From: Paenisporosarcina indica
GTDB taxonomy: Bacteria > Bacillota > Bacilli > Bacillales_A > Planococcaceae
Assembly (NCBI RefSeq): GCF_001939075.1
Contig: NZ_MPTA01000002.1
Location: 310,001 to 374,000, forward strand
DNA length: 64,000 nucleotides
Direction of reading: 5' to 3'
Positions 32,894-40,685 of this stretch are shown here, one piece after another; the first letter of the stretch is position 1; each line of letters opens with the position of its first letter. The position numbers were made by a program, and so were the translations under genes. A model generated the notes under the pieces. That model was not told the origin of the DNA. It did not search any database and saw nothing but the letters and a program-made list of their open reading frames with translations.

Positions 32894-33586
32894 TTATTCT
32901 TCCATCGCTTTATTCACAGCTTCAATCGCATGTATCACCGTTGTATCAAATAATGGCACTTCTGAATCCTCTGGTTTTACTAATAATCCAATTTCTGTGC
33001 AACCTAATATTATTCCTTTTGCTCCAGCATCAACTAAACTCTTAATCACCTTTTTGTAATATTCTCTTGATGATTGCTGAATTATTCCTAAACACAATTC
33101 TTCATAAATTACTTTATTTATCACGTTACGATCCTCATCATTTGGTATCAAGACCTTAATTCCATTTAACTCTATTCGTGATTTATAGAAGTCTTGTTCC
33201 ATCGTATATTTAGTGCCAAGTAACCCTACTGTACTTATTTCCGACTTTTGAATTTGTTTGGCAGTTGCATCAGCAATATGTAAAATAGGGATGCTGATTT
33301 TTTCTGCAATATTTCCAATTACCTTATGCATCGTATTTGTACAAATCACGATCATTTCTGCTCCCGCTTTTTCCAAAGATTGAGCAACGTCCCCTAATAA
33401 TTCACCAGATTTTTCTCAATCGCCTTCAGCCTGATAACGTTCGATCTCTTCAAAGTCTACGCTATATAAAATACACTTCGCTGAATGCAACCCCCCCAAT
33501 TTGTTTTTCACTTCTTCGTTCATAATTCGATAATATTCTAACGACGACTCCCAACTCATGCCTCCGATAAGACCAATCGTTTTCAT
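32894..33586 (-). pseudogene. Aspartate/glutamate racemase split by an in-frame TGA
   Basis: Asp/Glu racemase (RacX/YgeA type), 230 codons if the stop is ignored, the usual family size. Opening KTIGLIGGMSWESSLEYYR, both catalytic cysteines (VICTNTMH and ILGCTEIG) and PLFDTTVIHA are present. TGA at 33416-33418 sits in EGD-*-EKSGELL, where relatives have Trp; a single TGG to TGA change explains it, and the frame is open on both sides. ATG 33586 follows GGAGA. As written it is inactive unless TGA is read through. Confidence 0.87.
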
Positions 33587-33619
33587 AAAGATTCTCCTAT
33601 CCATATTATTTATGAGTTT

Positions 33620-34162
33620 TCATCCATTAAATCTTCCCATAACAACGGTGTTGTAATATTCACCATCTGCAAGAATTTTGTCATTAATTAAAATGCCTTC
33701 GGTTTTGAAACCATACTTTTTATAGAGATTTATCGCTTTGTCATTTGTTTCTAAAACGTTTAATGTTATTTTATGAATTCCAATTGAATCAGCCCAAGCA
33801 ATCGATTCTTTTAGAAGATTTGTTCCAATACCGAAACCCCAATAATCTTTTAAGACACACACCCCAAATTCCACCTTATGAGCGAAACGTTTCAATTGGT
33901 TTCCTTCACACCTTGAAAATCCGATAATCTTGTCGTTAGCTACCGCCACAAGGAAAAGGTTATTTTCACTTTCCGTATCACTATGGATTAATTTTTCAAA
34001 ACCTGGTGTGTCTATGTATGCTTCGCCTTTTTCTCGATCAAGATTTTGAGACTCCCCATCAATCTGCAATCTGATGTCAGATAACTCCATTGCATCATTA
34101 TTAACTGCAGGTCTTACTATGTAGCGTATCCCGTTCACACTAAACTCCCTCTGATTATCCAT
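33620..34162 (-). CDS. GNAT-family N-acetyltransferase
   Basis: 180-aa acetyltransferase. Motif A appears as VEFGVCVLKDYWGFGIGTNL with the WGFGIGT CoA loop, followed by IHKITLNVLETNDKAINLYK and KYGFKTEG, the standard GNAT sentence. ATG 34162 has GGAGGG 7 nt upstream; the longer frame to 34177 does not. Closest in feel to Bacillus YkkB/YhhY-type enzymes that acetylate small amines or amino acids. Lies 33 nt beyond the racemase start and is probably upstream in the same transcript. Confidence 0.87.
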   Translation of the reverse strand: MDNQREFSVNGIRYIVRPAVNNDAMELSDIRLQIDGESQNLDREKGEAYIDTPGFEKLIHSDTESENNLFLVAVANDKIIGFSRCEGNQLKRFAHKVEFGVCVLKDYWGFGIGTNLLKESIAWADSIGIHKITLNVLETNDKAINLYKKYGFKTEGILINDKILADGEYYNTVVMGRFNG

Positions 34163-34230
34163 ATATATTCCCTCCATAAATCTATATACTCTTCAAATTC
34201 TTGAATATTCATTTTTTCTAACTCAATCAT
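34135..34230 (-). pseudogene. N-terminal remnant of another acetyltransferase-like gene (31 codons)
   Basis: ATG 34230 with GAGGAGAG upstream starts MIELEKMNIQEFEEYIDLW, a typical beginning of Bacillales GNAT proteins, but after about 20 codons the sequence becomes the leader of the following GNAT gene and stops at TGA 34135. It looks like a 5' fragment left by deletion; alternatively it is a short leader peptide. The rest of 34231-34356 shows nothing. Confidence 0.45.
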
Positions 34231-34356
34231 TTTATCTCTCCTCGTTAATACCGCTTCCAAAATCCACTTTACAAAGTACTCCATGTGACACTGAAATTAA
34301 AGTTATTCACACGTTACTCCTCTTAGTATTTCCCCTAGTTAATATCCATTTTTTTA

Positions 34357-34797
34357 TTATGAATTTATACTAGCCTCTTCTGTCTCTCTGCCAAATTCTA
34401 TATAAAAAGGCTGAAAGCTTTCGTTTAAACAATACTCAATTCTCTGTCTGAAATTTTTCCATGTGACCATTTCCAAAGCTTTTTTTATTGGGAAGAAACC
34501 AACTTCTAAACTCTCTGAACTAGTAGTTGGTACTCCACCGATGGCTTTGGCCAAAAATAATGTATTACAAATTGAGCGATCTACATTTTGAAAGACTCCA
34601 CAAAATTTGGTGATTTCAATATCGATTCCCGATTCTTCCTTTGTTTCCCTGATTGCCGCGTCTTTCAATGATTCGCCTTCTTCAACTTGTCCACCAGGCA
34701 TTTCCCATCCTCTGCGTGGTCCTTTTATTAATAAAATTTCTCCTTGATTATTTAATACAATTGTAGCTGCTGAAAGTATATGTTTTGGTGGTGTCAT
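34357..34797 (-). CDS. Nudix hydrolase (paralogue of the gene at 11922)
   Basis: 146 aa with Nudix box GGQVEEGESLKDAAIRETKE-ESG. Shares with the 11922-12329 protein the start PPKHILSA/SPKHSLSA, GPRRGWE, ITKFCGVFQN/VTKFCGIYQN, KAIGG and SSESLEVG, so they are within-genome paralogues of the same function. ATG 34797 is preceded by GGAGG. Unlike its copy it carries a short acidic C-terminal tail (GRETEEASINS). Substrate unknown. Confidence 0.88.
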   Translation of the reverse strand: MTPPKHILSAATIVLNNQGEILLIKGPRRGWEMPGGQVEEGESLKDAAIRETKEESGIDIEITKFCGVFQNVDRSICNTLFLAKAIGGVPTTSSESLEVGFFPIKKALEMVTWKNFRQRIEYCLNESFQPFYIEFGRETEEASINS

Positions 34798-34853
34798 ATG
34801 TATTTTTCCTCCGTCGTTTTAGTCCTTGAATTTTATTCCTTCACCAATTAACC

Positions 34854-35621
34854 TTAATCCAAATTCGAATCATGGTTTAGCTTGTTTATTAACTTCTTTA
34901 TTGCTTTAACTACGATCAAAGGTTCATCATACTGAATATAATGAGCACTATTTTCTGCAATAACAAACTCGCTATTATTTGAAATAGAGAGCATTTCTTT
35001 CTGCATCTCGTTCCACAAGTCTTGCGATTCCTTAGAGTAGTGTGCTTTGTTGCCGGCCGATATGATTGTTAAGTTCAAATTACCCAAGTGACTTTTCTCT
35101 TGTCTAAGTTGACTTAAACTTTCCATAAATTCATCGTATGTTCCTTCGTAAATAAACTGTTTATTGTATGCTTCTTGGAATTGTGAAGACATGGTTGGAA
35201 GAAACCTTTCCCTATATTCTTCGGGAGTTGAATCGATTAACACCATGCCTGCTACTTCAATTGGGAATCTAGTAGCAAATAAACGCATATTAACACCACC
35301 GAACGAATGTCCGACCAAAATGTAAGGAGGCTTGATATGTAACATTAATAACACTTCATTCAGCTCTTTAATCATTTCTAGACTGGTACGAGGGGTGGAA
35401 CTTTTTTCGCTTTTTCCTAAGCCCGGTCTATCATAGACGAATACATTCGCTATTTCAGCAAGATCCGGGATTAACGTATCCCAAGCTTTTGAGTAATCTC
35501 CATATCCGGCGTCCATCACAATCGTTATTTTTTTCTTATCTACACCATAAAGTTTTGTAAATATTTTTGATCCATTTATTTCAACCAATTCATCTCTTAC
35601 CGTTAGATTACTTACATTCAT
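34854..35621 (-). CDS. Alpha/beta hydrolase
   Basis: 255-aa single-domain hydrolase. Nucleophile Ser106 in GHSFGG, oxyanion region YGDYSKAW, acid in LIDSTPEE or a later Asp, and the catalytic His in ENSAHYIQYDEP near residue 232. VFVYDRPGLGKSEKS is a common lid-proximal sentence. The nearest relatives by feel are uncharacterised Bacillus esterases/lipases. Thirty-three nt separates it from the esterase gene upstream on the same strand, so they are probably co-transcribed. Confidence 0.87.
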   Translation of the reverse strand: MNVSNLTVRDELVEINGSKIFTKLYGVDKKKITIVMDAGYGDYSKAWDTLIPDLAEIANVFVYDRPGLGKSEKSSTPRTSLEMIKELNEVLLMLHIKPPYILVGHSFGGVNMRLFATRFPIEVAGMVLIDSTPEEYRERFLPTMSSQFQEAYNKQFIYEGTYDEFMESLSQLRQEKSHLGNLNLTIISAGNKAHYSKESQDLWNEMQKEMLSISNNSEFVIAENSAHYIQYDEPLIVVKAIKKLINKLNHDSNLD

Positions 35622-35654
35622 CCTAATCCCCCTGTATTTGTAAACTTATTGAAG

Positions 35655-36392
35655 TTAAATTAAATTATTTAAGAAAGTAAGAACATCTTTGTTCACGTCG
35701 TTAATGTCGGCTCCTAACGTCAACAAATGAGTAGAGTTCGGATACCCCTTCATTGTTTTCTTATTTGTCGTAACTGATCGAAAAATAACATCCGCACTCT
35801 CTTTATACAATGGTTCGTCTAATTCACCATACAATATAGCAATTGGTGAAGTAATGAGAGTTAATTGATCCATTGTTTCATTAATTAGCTGCTGGAACTC
35901 GACTAATGAATCCATAGACATATTTTGAAGAAGTGTCATTTCTGAATTTATTTGTTCCTCATGCTTCCCCTCAATTCCCTTATATCTTTTTCCATAATGG
36001 AAGACTCGTTTTTGTAATGCAGAAACTTTCTTATGTATGGGTACTGACATTGTCACCACACCATTTACCTCCAACTCTTGCCCAACTTTTAACGCAAACA
36101 CACCACCAAGAGAAAGACCAATCACCGATATTTTTTCATATCCTTCATCCTTCAAGAACTGATAACCCTTTAGTACATCTTTCCACCAATCTGATGGTCC
36201 ATAGCTAATGAGTTCTTCCGCCGATAAACCATGTCCTCTAAATAATGGTGCATAGCAAGAATAATTATTCTGCTGTAAATACTTCCCCATTTTTTTCACA
36301 TCAATCGTGTTGCTTGTAAAGGAATGGAGTAGTAATACGGCTTTCTCCCCACCTTTATAGAAAAAAGGTTTAGGAGGTACGATTTTCATCAT
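35655..36392 (-). CDS. Carboxylesterase (Est30-like alpha/beta hydrolase)
   Basis: 245 aa, matching Geobacillus Est30 in length and active-site spacing: Ser94 in GLSLGG, Asp192 in GELDEPLY and His222 in STHLL. The sentence PLFRGHGLSAEELISYGPSD is also family-typical. It would hydrolyse short acyl esters in the cytoplasm. AGGGG precedes the ATG-ATG start; either Met is possible. Followed closely by a second alpha/beta hydrolase. Confidence 0.9.
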   Translation of the reverse strand: MMKIVPPKPFFYKGGEKAVLLLHSFTSNTIDVKKMGKYLQQNNYSCYAPLFRGHGLSAEELISYGPSDWWKDVLKGYQFLKDEGYEKISVIGLSLGGVFALKVGQELEVNGVVTMSVPIHKKVSALQKRVFHYGKRYKGIEGKHEEQINSEMTLLQNMSMDSLVEFQQLINETMDQLTLITSPIAILYGELDEPLYKESADVIFRSVTTNKKTMKGYPNSTHLLTLGADINDVNKDVLTFLNNLI

Positions 36393-36506
36393 TATTTGAA
36401 CCCCTCACTTCTGCCAATATTGATCATGGCAATCTACTTTCTAAGTTCTCCGAGTTGAGAAAGACAATATTCTTAACATTCTCACTGTCATTTATTGTTA
36501 GCGTAT

Positions 36507-37352
36507 TTATGAAATTTCCAAGTTTTTCACTTTGTTTGGATTAAAAGTTTGTATCCACTTTTCTGCCTCGTAAATCATCCAGTTACCAAAATTATTTAAT
36601 ATAACTAAAATATCTTCAGGATTCTTAGACGGTTCTATCGCATACTGAAGTGCTTGCTTCATTTCAGGCTCTTTCTCTGGAAAATGCTTCGCAAATAATT
36701 TATAAGCTGGATACAGATCCCTTGTGTAGAGATTTTCCTCAACAATAACAAGTGCAAGTCCTGCTCTGACTAAAATTTTCATTATCCAAACACAACAATC
36801 AATTATATCTTCATCGTCATCATTATCTACAAGATCATTCTTTGCTTGTTCTATTTGATTTTTTAAGTTTATTAAATGCTCATTACCAACTGTTTTATCC
36901 GCTCGGAAATCAGGTATATGCGATATCAAATCTTCTCCATACACGCACACACTATGGGTTTTAATCATAAATGGAATAATTGAAAATGTAGTAGTTTCTA
37001 AGATGTCTTCTATATAATAGAAACTGAATTCAACGCCATTCACAGCACTGAATTTATTGTTTATTTCTTGTTCAGCCTTATCTACCCATTTTAAATCTAT
37101 ATGATTGGTCTTTTTATTCGTAATGGCTATTGTGTCTAAATCCGAAACACCTTTCATACCTAATCCACGAGGAACCGAACCCCTAATATAAATACTATGT
37201 AAATTTGATCCCAAATGAGTTTGATAATTCTCCACTACTTCTTCTATTATCATTAGAAATTCAGGGTTAATCTTCTCTATACTGGAGTCATTGAGTATGT
37301 ATCCTTTGTTATCAGTTGCACAGAATCGTCCAATATTTTTAATGCGTGTCAT
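36507..37352 (-). CDS. Nucleotidyltransferase-domain protein
   Basis: 281 aa. A polymerase-beta-type nucleotidyltransferase domain is marked by IRGSVPRGLGMKGVSDLD, i.e. GSxxRG...SDLD with metal-binding Asp71 and Asp73. A helical C-terminal region follows (WIMKILVRAGLALVIVEENL), the KNTase-C/DUF4111-like arrangement of aminoglycoside adenylyltransferases. Whether it modifies an antibiotic or a cell protein cannot be told. ATG 37352 has a GGGG-type site upstream. Same strand as its neighbours but 80-110 nt apart, so perhaps separately expressed. Confidence 0.82.
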   Translation of the reverse strand: MTRIKNIGRFCATDNKGYILNDSSIEKINPEFLMIIEEVVENYQTHLGSNLHSIYIRGSVPRGLGMKGVSDLDTIAITNKKTNHIDLKWVDKAEQEINNKFSAVNGVEFSFYYIEDILETTTFSIIPFMIKTHSVCVYGEDLISHIPDFRADKTVGNEHLINLKNQIEQAKNDLVDNDDDEDIIDCCVWIMKILVRAGLALVIVEENLYTRDLYPAYKLFAKHFPEKEPEMKQALQYAIEPSKNPEDILVILNNFGNWMIYEAEKWIQTFNPNKVKNLEIS

Positions 37353-37438
37353 CTTTTTCCCCTCTCCATTAGTTCAATAGGAAAAGCTGCAGAAGCTCCC
37401 TTGATTTTTAACCAAGGTATCCTTTGGTTGAAGTTGAA

Positions 37439-37984
37439 TTAATATCGTCTTAAATTATTTAAAGAAATATCTAAATACTTGATATATCTATTTGTTTCAA
37501 TTTCTTGATAAATCCTGACAAATCTAACCTCAAAAGTTGGGAACGGATTAAATTCTTTTTCAGCCAATTTCCCCATATCTATAAGATCCTTTTTTGATAA
37601 ACCATAATTTGTTTTACCCAAAGTCAGATGTGGTATAAAGTCGTCCAGTTCAAAATACTGTTTTATTAAATTATTGGAAGGAGAAATTTCTCGAACGATA
37701 GTTTTATGCAGTTCATTTAATTCACTTGAAGTAGCACTTAAATATAGAACATCATCACCAAAGAACCTTGGTTGATCAAGTGTTACTTGAAACGATTGAA
37801 AGTTATTACAGACCCGTTCAACTTTACTCAGCCACTTTTCATCTGGGGTTAATCCCCCCTGTGCCTTTAGTGTTATATGTGGTTCGACAACATCTGTAAT
37901 GCGATTATTTTTCCATTTATGTTGAAAGTCTATTAGCTTCTCTTTGTATTCATCAGGCGGTACAATTCCAATAAAAAATTGCAC
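37439..37984 (-). CDS. 2'-5' RNA ligase / cyclic phosphodiesterase family protein (LigT/YjcG-like)
   Basis: 181 aa of the 2H phosphoesterase superfamily. Both catalytic HxT motifs are present: H36-I-T38 in EPHITLK and H119-L-T121 in PHLTLG. They would act on 2'-5' or cyclic phosphates of RNA or nucleotides. The C-terminus (VRFVRIYQEIETNRYIKYLD) matches this branch. Start ATG 37984, 35 nt after the methyltransferase stop, suggesting one transcript. In vivo substrate unknown. Confidence 0.85.
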   Translation of the reverse strand: MQFFIGIVPPDEYKEKLIDFQHKWKNNRITDVVEPHITLKAQGGLTPDEKWLSKVERVCNNFQSFQVTLDQPRFFGDDVLYLSATSSELNELHKTIVREISPSNNLIKQYFELDDFIPHLTLGKTNYGLSKKDLIDMGKLAEKEFNPFPTFEVRFVRIYQEIETNRYIKYLDISLNNLRRY

Positions 37985-38019
37985 TTTATATCACTCCCAG
38001 ACTAATTAATTCACCCATT

Positions 38020-38844
38020 TTAAATTGAAAGAGGATTTTTCTTCCCAATGTAAAGCAAATGCGACGAAATACCTAAAACGGTTGGATCAGTTGCCGTTTC
38101 TAGTAACAAGTTTAGAAGCTGATTAAATTCATCATCCCCACGGTTTTGCCAGTAAGCCCATTGCTCTTTTGATAGTAGTGAACCGATGTTAGATGAGCCA
38201 ATCAAGTCCATTGTCTTAAATCCGTGAGACTCCATAAATGGTTTTATGTCCTCTACGTTAAAGTAATACGCTCCTGTAAAGCGTCCTTCGTCACTATGAT
38301 TGAATTTACCCGTATGTAAAAATTGCTGAATGGACTCCATATTATCATTCGGTCTCCAGTTTCCAGGAGACAATAACGATGAAAGGACATGTTTAATTCG
38401 TGGCATGAACGCTACAAAAACAGTCCCATCGTTTTTGGTCACTCGATATAATTCTTGCATGGCTTTGTTGCGATCCTGTTCCTCTTGCAAGTGATACATT
38501 GGGCCAAGTACAAGTGAAGCATCAAATTGTTCATCATGAAAAACGGAAAGATCTCTGGCGTCCGCCACATGAAATCCTTCAAATTGTTTTGAAACACCCA
38601 ATTCATTTGCCTTGTCCTGTGCCATTTCAACGAGCCTCGGAACCAAATCAGTTAATGTAACATCATATCCTTGTTGAGCTAATTTCATCGCATATTTCCC
38701 TGGCCCTGCCCCATTGTCCAAAACTTTTCCTGCTATCGGTAAATACTTTTGTATATAATGCCAATTAACCTGAAATTCTAATGGCTCGCGATCAAGTCGC
38801 CCCCATTCATCGAACATTGAATAATATTCTTTTATCGTGCTCAT
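38020..38844 (-). CDS. SAM-dependent methyltransferase
   Basis: 274-aa class I methyltransferase. Motif I KVLDNGAGPGKYAMKLAQQG (SAM-binding glycine loop, about 39-58), acidic motif II in VTLTDL, then FHVADARDLSVF and the post-motif FDASLVLGPMYHL. The long C-terminal part (from about 150) with GRFTGAYYFNVEDIKPFMES is a substrate domain seen in Bacillales small-molecule methyltransferases. GGAGAATG precedes the ATG. It begins a run with the RNA-ligase-like gene. Acceptor unknown. Confidence 0.88.
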   Translation of the reverse strand: MSTIKEYYSMFDEWGRLDREPLEFQVNWHYIQKYLPIAGKVLDNGAGPGKYAMKLAQQGYDVTLTDLVPRLVEMAQDKANELGVSKQFEGFHVADARDLSVFHDEQFDASLVLGPMYHLQEEQDRNKAMQELYRVTKNDGTVFVAFMPRIKHVLSSLLSPGNWRPNDNMESIQQFLHTGKFNHSDEGRFTGAYYFNVEDIKPFMESHGFKTMDLIGSSNIGSLLSKEQWAYWQNRGDDEFNQLLNLLLETATDPTVLGISSHLLYIGKKNPLSI

Positions 38845-38975
38845 CGTTCATTCTCCTTTTTAACTTATTTTAAGTTCTCAATTCCTAAGTACTTATTTCT
38901 ATATGTTGGAAAGAATCTCCTGTTTTCAGTTGAAAAACTTCAATGTTTGCACAGGTTATTTGCGAGAAATTGGAC

Positions 38976-39074
38976 GAACGGGTAGAAAGGTAAGGTGAAC
39001 GGGTAGAAAGTGTTTGTGAACGGGTAAAAACATCTCCCGAACAGGTAGAAACCTAAATGAACGGGTTTAAAACC
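38976..39074. repeat. Tandem array, 21-bp period, unit GAACGGGTAGAAA + 8 variable nt
   Basis: Units start at 38976, 38997, 39018, 39039 and 39059. The constant half is GAACGGGTAGAAA (one base differs in units 3 and 4, several in the last); the variable half is ggtaaggt, gtgtttgt, catctccc, cctaaat. Non-coding. It lies between a methyltransferase and uppP, whose terminator follows at 39137. Same period as the unrelated array at 50854. The remaining 38845-38975 and 39075-39136 hold nothing callable. Confidence 0.85.
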
Positions 39075-39136
39075 ATTCCCTCGTCGCTGCATGACTATAA
39101 GGGACTCCCAATTTGTCACTCTCCGTAAAAAACCAC

Positions 39137-39163
39137 AAAAAAACGGCCTCCATAAGAGACCGC
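39137..39163 (-). terminator. Terminator after uppP
   Basis: Minus-strand CGGTCTC pairs with GAGGCCG (one G-T pair), short loop, then TTTTTTT. Confidence 0.85.
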
Positions 39164-39171
39164 TTTCGTAT

Positions 39172-40002
39172 TTAAGTCAAATAGATGAAGAATAATAACA
39201 CGGCAGCTAACACTAAACGATAAATCGCGAATGGCGTTAACTTAATGCGTTCTACTAATACCAAAAAGAACTTGATTGAAATCAGCGCGAAGACAAATGC
39301 ACTGATGAATCCAACGATATAGAACTTCAAATGAGCAAGTTCGACGTATTCCCAGTTCTTCAAGAGTGACAAGAAACTTGCTCCTGCCATGATCGGAACT
39401 GCCATAATAAACGTGAAATCAGCAGCCGTTCGGTGACTCAATCCTAACAAAACACCACCTGAAATTGTTGCTCCTGAACGTGAAAATCCTGGCCATAACG
39501 AGAAACATTGCACAAGCCCTACTGAGAAAGCTTGTTTATATGTAATCTGATCCAGTGATTTCGTTTTCGGTTCTTTCGGTCCGAATTTATCTGCAACAAT
39601 CATTAAGATGGAACCGATCACCAAGCCAATTATCACTGTCTGAACGGTAAACAAATGCTCATCAATATAATTTTCGAATAACAAACCCAATACGCCAGCT
39701 GGAATAAGTCCAACCAGTACGTGTGTTAATTTCAACTGAGTACCAGGTTGTACATCTTTCATTTTATAAAGCCCAACTAGACTCAACAAACGTTTCCAAA
39801 AGACTACAACAACTGCCAAGATTGATCCTAATTGAATTACTATTTTAAAGGTGTTTGCCGAATACTTTCCTAGAAAATCTTCTGTTTTTAACCACATTTC
39901 ATCCACAATAATCATATGTCCGGTTGAAGAAACAGGAGCGAACTCCGTCATCCCTTCGACAAAACCTAATATCAAAGCTTTTAACAAATCAAATAGTTCC
40001 AT
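39172..40002 (-). CDS. uppP: Undecaprenyl-diphosphatase (UppP/BacA)
   Basis: 276-aa integral membrane phosphatase that recycles undecaprenyl pyrophosphate for peptidoglycan and teichoic-acid synthesis; overexpression gives bacitracin resistance in relatives. Conserved active-site segments are FVEGMTEFAPVSSTGHMIIV (residues about 14-33) and LWPGFSRSGATISGG (about 167-181), with eight or so helices. AAGGAG precedes the ATG. Ten nt downstream of dedA on the same strand, so the pair forms an operon of membrane-lipid functions. Confidence 0.95.
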   Translation of the reverse strand: MELFDLLKALILGFVEGMTEFAPVSSTGHMIIVDEMWLKTEDFLGKYSANTFKIVIQLGSILAVVVVFWKRLLSLVGLYKMKDVQPGTQLKLTHVLVGLIPAGVLGLLFENYIDEHLFTVQTVIIGLVIGSILMIVADKFGPKEPKTKSLDQITYKQAFSVGLVQCFSLWPGFSRSGATISGGVLLGLSHRTAADFTFIMAVPIMAGASFLSLLKNWEYVELAHLKFYIVGFISAFVFALISIKFFLVLVERIKLTPFAIYRLVLAAVLLFFIYLT

Positions 40003-40011
40003 AATATCTCC

Positions 40012-40623
40012 TTATGCTCTTCTTTTTCGGAATCGTAAATACCATATAATCACGGCAATTCCTGCAATTGCAATCAATGCATACGCAAAGTTTGAATACA
40101 CATCCATTACACTAACGATTGATTCCCAGTTATCCCCTACAGCCGCTCCAACTGATACTAAAATTGTATTCCAAATGAGCGTACCTACTGTCGTAAATAA
40201 CAAGAATAAACCAAACTTCATCTTCGCCATCCCAGCAGGAATCGAAATTAAGCTACGAATCAATGGAATAAGTCGGCAAAACAATACTGTCCAAATGCCG
40301 TATTTTTCAAACCAGCGATCGGCTTTATGAATATCTTTTTTCGTTAATCGTAACACCTTACCCCATCGATCGACGATTTTTTCCAAACGTTTGACATCTA
40401 ACAAATTACCAATCCAATATAAAATGATTGCCCCAGCGACGGAACCAGCAGTTGAAACCAAAATAACACCTATTGGCGTCATATCCGTTCGGGTCGTCAT
40501 ATATCCCCCAAACGTCAAAATTACTTCAGACGGAATTGGTGGGAAAATATTTTCAAGCATAATCAGTAAAAATATCCCAAAATATCCGTATTGGCCCATA
40601 ATGTCAATAATCCAATTTTCCAT
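40012..40623 (-). CDS. DedA-family membrane protein (SNARE-associated/VTT domain)
   Basis: 203-aa membrane protein with VTT signatures LENIFPPIPSEVILTFGGYM and RLIPLIRSLISIPAGMAKM, plus FLLFTTVGTLIWN. DedA proteins include UptA/PopT-type carriers that flip undecaprenyl phosphate back across the membrane, which fits its operon with uppP nicely (inference). ATG 40623 has GGAGG 5 nt upstream; the frame to 40635 does not. Proton-motive-force dependence is known in the family. Confidence 0.9.
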   Translation of the reverse strand: MENWIIDIMGQYGYFGIFLLIMLENIFPPIPSEVILTFGGYMTTRTDMTPIGVILVSTAGSVAGAIILYWIGNLLDVKRLEKIVDRWGKVLRLTKKDIHKADRWFEKYGIWTVLFCRLIPLIRSLISIPAGMAKMKFGLFLLFTTVGTLIWNTILVSVGAAVGDNWESIVSVMDVYSNFAYALIAIAGIAVIIWYLRFRKRRA

Positions 40624-40685
40624 GTATACCTCCAACCAATAAATTATCTACAACTACCATCGTAACAAAAACACACGTCACATAC

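Noticed and set aside
38976-39074. CRISPR array
   Set aside because: The constant part is only 13 nt and the variable part 8 nt, far too short; no cas genes near. Same reason for 50854-50951.
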